NCBI RefSeq assembly: GCF_012641265.1
Contig: NZ_JABAHZ010000001.1
Coordinates: 248,001 to 312,000, forward strand
Direction: 5' to 3'
DNA from: Chitinophaga eiseniae
GTDB lineage: Bacteria > Bacteroidota > Bacteroidia > Chitinophagales > Chitinophagaceae
Length of the DNA stretch: 64,000 nucleotides
In this document: positions 61,578-64,000 of the stretch, in pieces
Numbering within the stretch: position 1 is the first letter of the stretch
Layout: every line of letters starts with the position of its first letter
Position numbers and translations under genes: made by a program
The notes under the pieces: generated by a model
Seen by the model: the letters and a program-made list of their open reading frames with translations, nothing else
The model's database searches: none
Told to the model about the DNA's origin: nothing

Positions 61578-63185
61578 ATGAAGAAGTTAATTTTATCGAT
61601 AATAGTTGCCGCGGGTTTGTTTAGCTGTCGTAAGCTGGATCAACCGATTACACGGGAGTTTACCGAAACCTCCTACTGGCGTAACTCACAGGATGCGTTA
61701 GATGCCCTGGCTGCCTGTTATGAGCATTTATCCAAGGACGATTATTTCTTTGGAGACGAGGCGCTGAGCGACAATGCCTATAACAATGGGGGAGGATTAC
61801 TGAATGTAAATGCCATTGCCAACGGCGGTTATGATGGCGCCAATGGCCGCGTAGCAGATACCTGGTCTTATTACTATACCACTATTCGCCGGTGCAATAC
61901 CGTTACCACCAATATCGACCGGGTGCCGGCGATGGATGCCACCCTGAAGCACCGTATAGTAGCAGAGGCCCGTTTTATCCGCGCCTATGCTTACTTCCAG
62001 CTGACCGTATCTTTCGGGGACGTACCTTTTTATACAGACCTGATTACGATTGATCAGTCGCGCGTGATTGCCCGTACCGACAAAAACACCGTACAGCAGT
62101 TTGTATTATCAGAGTTGGCCGATATCCAAAAAGACCTGCCCGCCAACACCGACCAGGCGCAGGGCGACCGTGGCCGGGTGACCCGTGGCGCTGCCATTGC
62201 TATGAGTGCCCGTGTACACCTGTTCCGTGGCGAGTGGCAGGGAGTAGTGAATGATTGTGAGCAGCTGATCGGTAAGACCAGCAACGGAACTTACTCCCTG
62301 TTTTCCAGCTACAGCAACCTGTTTACCGTAGCGAATGAATACAACCCTGAAGTGATCCTGGACCTGGAATACGGCGGTGGCCGCACGTATGATAAGCAAC
62401 GCCAGTTTTTACCACAAACTATTGCCGCGCTGAGGAGTGTGCTGGTGCCTACGCAGGACCTGGTGAATGATTATATCATGACCAATGGCAAAGCTATTGC
62501 CGAAGCCGGTTCGGGCTATGATGAAAACAACCCGTATGTAAACAGGGATCCACGTTTTGAGGCCACCATCCTGCATCACGGCTCCAGAGTAACTGACTTC
62601 AACGGGGTGCAACAAACCATTTTAACGCAACCGGGATCCGTACCGGCTACCAACACGGTAGATGACCAGGGTGCTTCTCCCACCGGGTATTATTTCTATA
62701 AGTACTACGACCGGTCGGCCACCAATTATTCGTCGGGCTTAAACCTGATCCTGATCCGCTATGCGGATGTATTGTTGATGTATGCCGAAGCGAAGAACGA
62801 GTTGGGGCAAATGAATGCTACTGTCTGGAACCAGACCATTCAGCCGCTGAGAGTGCGGGCAGGCTTCGCAGATGCCGGCGCTACGCAATTTAACGCGGCC
62901 CTGAGCCAGGACCAGCAACGCGCCGTGATCCGCCGGGAAAGAAGAGCAGAGCTGGCGTTTGAGGGTTTGCGGATATTGGATATACGTCGCTGGAAAACTG
63001 CCGACGTAGTAATGAACAAGGCGGTGAGAGGGATTAAAGTAAGTTCCGGGGCTTTCAATAAAGATCCCAATGGATATATTATTGTAGAAAATCGGTTGTT
63101 CACCAACCCTAAACATTACCTGTGGCCGGTGCCTACGGTAGAACGCGATCAGAATAAAAATCTTTCACAAAACCAGGACTGGTAA
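61578..63185 (+). CDS. SusD/RagB-family outer membrane lipoprotein (PUL 3)
   Basis: 535 residues. Lipobox FSC (Cys17). Marks are RFIRAYAYFQLTVSFGDVPFYTD, RAVIRRERRAELAFEGLRILDIRRW and the ending HYLWPVPTVERDQNKNLSQNQDW. It starts 19 bp after SusC and is cotranscribed. A SusE-like protein follows 25 bp later. Confidence 0.95.
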   Translation: MKKLILSIIVAAGLFSCRKLDQPITREFTETSYWRNSQDALDALAACYEHLSKDDYFFGDEALSDNAYNNGGGLLNVNAIANGGYDGANGRVADTWSYYYTTIRRCNTVTTNIDRVPAMDATLKHRIVAEARFIRAYAYFQLTVSFGDVPFYTDLITIDQSRVIARTDKNTVQQFVLSELADIQKDLPANTDQAQGDRGRVTRGAAIAMSARVHLFRGEWQGVVNDCEQLIGKTSNGTYSLFSSYSNLFTVANEYNPEVILDLEYGGGRTYDKQRQFLPQTIAALRSVLVPTQDLVNDYIMTNGKAIAEAGSGYDENNPYVNRDPRFEATILHHGSRVTDFNGVQQTILTQPGSVPATNTVDDQGASPTGYYFYKYYDRSATNYSSGLNLILIRYADVLLMYAEAKNELGQMNATVWNQTIQPLRVRAGFADAGATQFNAALSQDQQRAVIRRERRAELAFEGLRILDIRRWKTADVVMNKAVRGIKVSSGAFNKDPNGYIIVENRLFTNPKHYLWPVPTVERDQNKNLSQNQDW

Positions 63186-63210
63186 TCCTTCCACCTAAAA
63201 CTGTAATCAC

Positions 63211-64000
63211 ATGCAAAAATATTTAATCATTATACTGAGTGTTTTATTGTTCAGCTGTAAGAGAGATGATTATTCACTCAATACCAACCTGCAGCCGGTG
63301 TCTAAGCTCACAGCGCCGTTGGACAACAAGTACATTAAGCTGCAACCCACTACCAGTGCTACCGTGAGTTTTGAATGGGACCAGGCCCGCGCGGAAGACG
63401 GTTCGCTGGTGGTGTACGAAGTGGCTTTTGATAAAGCCGACGGAGATTTTTCATCGCCTGTGGCTAAATATTCATCAGATGGGGGCGGGGTACAAAACAG
63501 GTTGACCTTGTCGCATAAAGACCTGAACAGCATTGCGGGCAAAGCGGGTATTGCTTCGCTGGCCACCGGCAAACTGAAATGGACGGTGCTGGCTTCCAAA
63601 GGCTATAACATCCAGAAAGCGGCGGAGTCGAAAACGATAGAAGTAGAAAGGCCTAATGGTTTTGCGGAAATTCCTACTGATGTGTATCTCACCGGGGAAG
63701 CCACAGAAGCGGGCGCCGATTTATCAAAAGCATTGAAGCTGAAGTCTACCGCGCCGGGGGTATATGAAATTTACACCTCTCTCAAAAATGGTAAATATCA
63801 TTTTACCAACCGGAATACCGGTACGCCGAGCACTTATTCCGTAATGGGTACGGCCGTAAAAGAAGGGGGCGAAAGCGAGCAAACTACCGGCACCAAAGTA
63901 TACCGTTTGCGCCTGGACTTCAACAATGCCGCTGCTACCGTTACCGAGATCACTTCTATTGGTCTTTGGTTTGCGCCGCTGAACAAGTTCTTGTTTGAAA
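63211..64000 (+). CDS. SusE-like outer membrane glycan-binding lipoprotein, 5' part
   Basis: 263 residues visible, running past the window edge. Lipobox FSC (Cys16), then an N-terminal SusE-like Ig domain (VSKLTAPLDNKYIKLQPTTSATVSFEWDQA; VVYEVAFDKADGDFSSPVAKYSSDGGG; LSHKDLNSIAGKAGI) and the start of a second domain with DVYLTGEATEAGADLSKALKLKS, the typical SusE/SusF starch-binding strand. Such proteins bind alpha-glucan or related glycan at the cell surface. The substrate of PUL 3 could therefore be alpha-glucan, but that needs the missing downstream genes. Confidence 0.85.
   Translation, partial: MQKYLIIILSVLLFSCKRDDYSLNTNLQPVSKLTAPLDNKYIKLQPTTSATVSFEWDQARAEDGSLVVYEVAFDKADGDFSSPVAKYSSDGGGVQNRLTLSHKDLNSIAGKAGIASLATGKLKWTVLASKGYNIQKAAESKTIEVERPNGFAEIPTDVYLTGEATEAGADLSKALKLKSTAPGVYEIYTSLKNGKYHFTNRNTGTPSTYSVMGTAVKEGGESEQTTGTKVYRLRLDFNNAAATVTEITSIGLWFAPLNKFLFE

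Overview
The window looks like a chromosomal segment of a soil- or plant-associated Bacteroidota of the Chitinophagaceae, most like Chitinophaga. The evidence is three SusC/SusD polysaccharide-utilisation loci (PULs), a Bacteroidota-type ECF sigma/FecR pair, a type IX secretion sorting domain, Bacteroidota-style promoter boxes (TAnnTTTG-like) and mostly poor Shine-Dalgarno sites. The genus is an inference from protein style, not from a marker gene. I see no insertion sequence, prophage, CRISPR array or rRNA.

Layout. 1-18.3 kb is PUL 1: the tail of a SusC, a SusD, an IPT/TIG surface lipoprotein, a GH28-like beta-helix protein, a 1494-residue alginate-lyase-like enzyme with two CBM3 modules and a type IX sorting tail, a GH97 glycosidase, and a duplicated pair of alpha/beta-hydrolase and alginate-lyase-like genes. 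The target is probably a uronate-containing plant or bacterial polysaccharide. 18.3-20.0 kb holds an AT-rich aspartic protease gene and tRNA-Leu(CAA). 20.3-43 kb is mostly single housekeeping or accessory genes. It includes a TetR/dehalogenase-like/MFS cluster with three copies of one palindromic operator, a MacAB/TolC-like efflux operon behind a GbsR/MarR-type regulator, an MBL hydrolase next to an AraC regulator, a DUF898/M48 pair, a membrane-anchored P-loop ATPase and a truncated globin.

40.4-50.5 kb is PUL 2. A membrane-spanning regulator (beta-sandwich and kelch-like outside, SARP/OmpR-type winged helix inside) precedes SusC, SusD and a GH92 alpha-mannosidase. The 572-bp gap before SusC carries two promoters with the same helically phased TTAG-type repeat array. 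One faces SusC. The other faces a terminator about 95 bp away, so it probably makes a small RNA or an 11-residue leader peptide. I regard this as the most novel system in the window.

50.5-56 kb holds small genes, among them an orphan ABC ATPase with a 102-residue membrane partner, set among three related hairpin repeats; the largest supplies the stop codons of two convergent genes. There are also a LexA-like S24 regulator, a TlpA-type thioredoxin and a PAS-LuxR regulator. 56.2-64 kb is PUL 3, with sigma factor, FecR anti-sigma, an STN-bearing SusC, a SusD and the start of a SusE-like binding protein that runs off the window.
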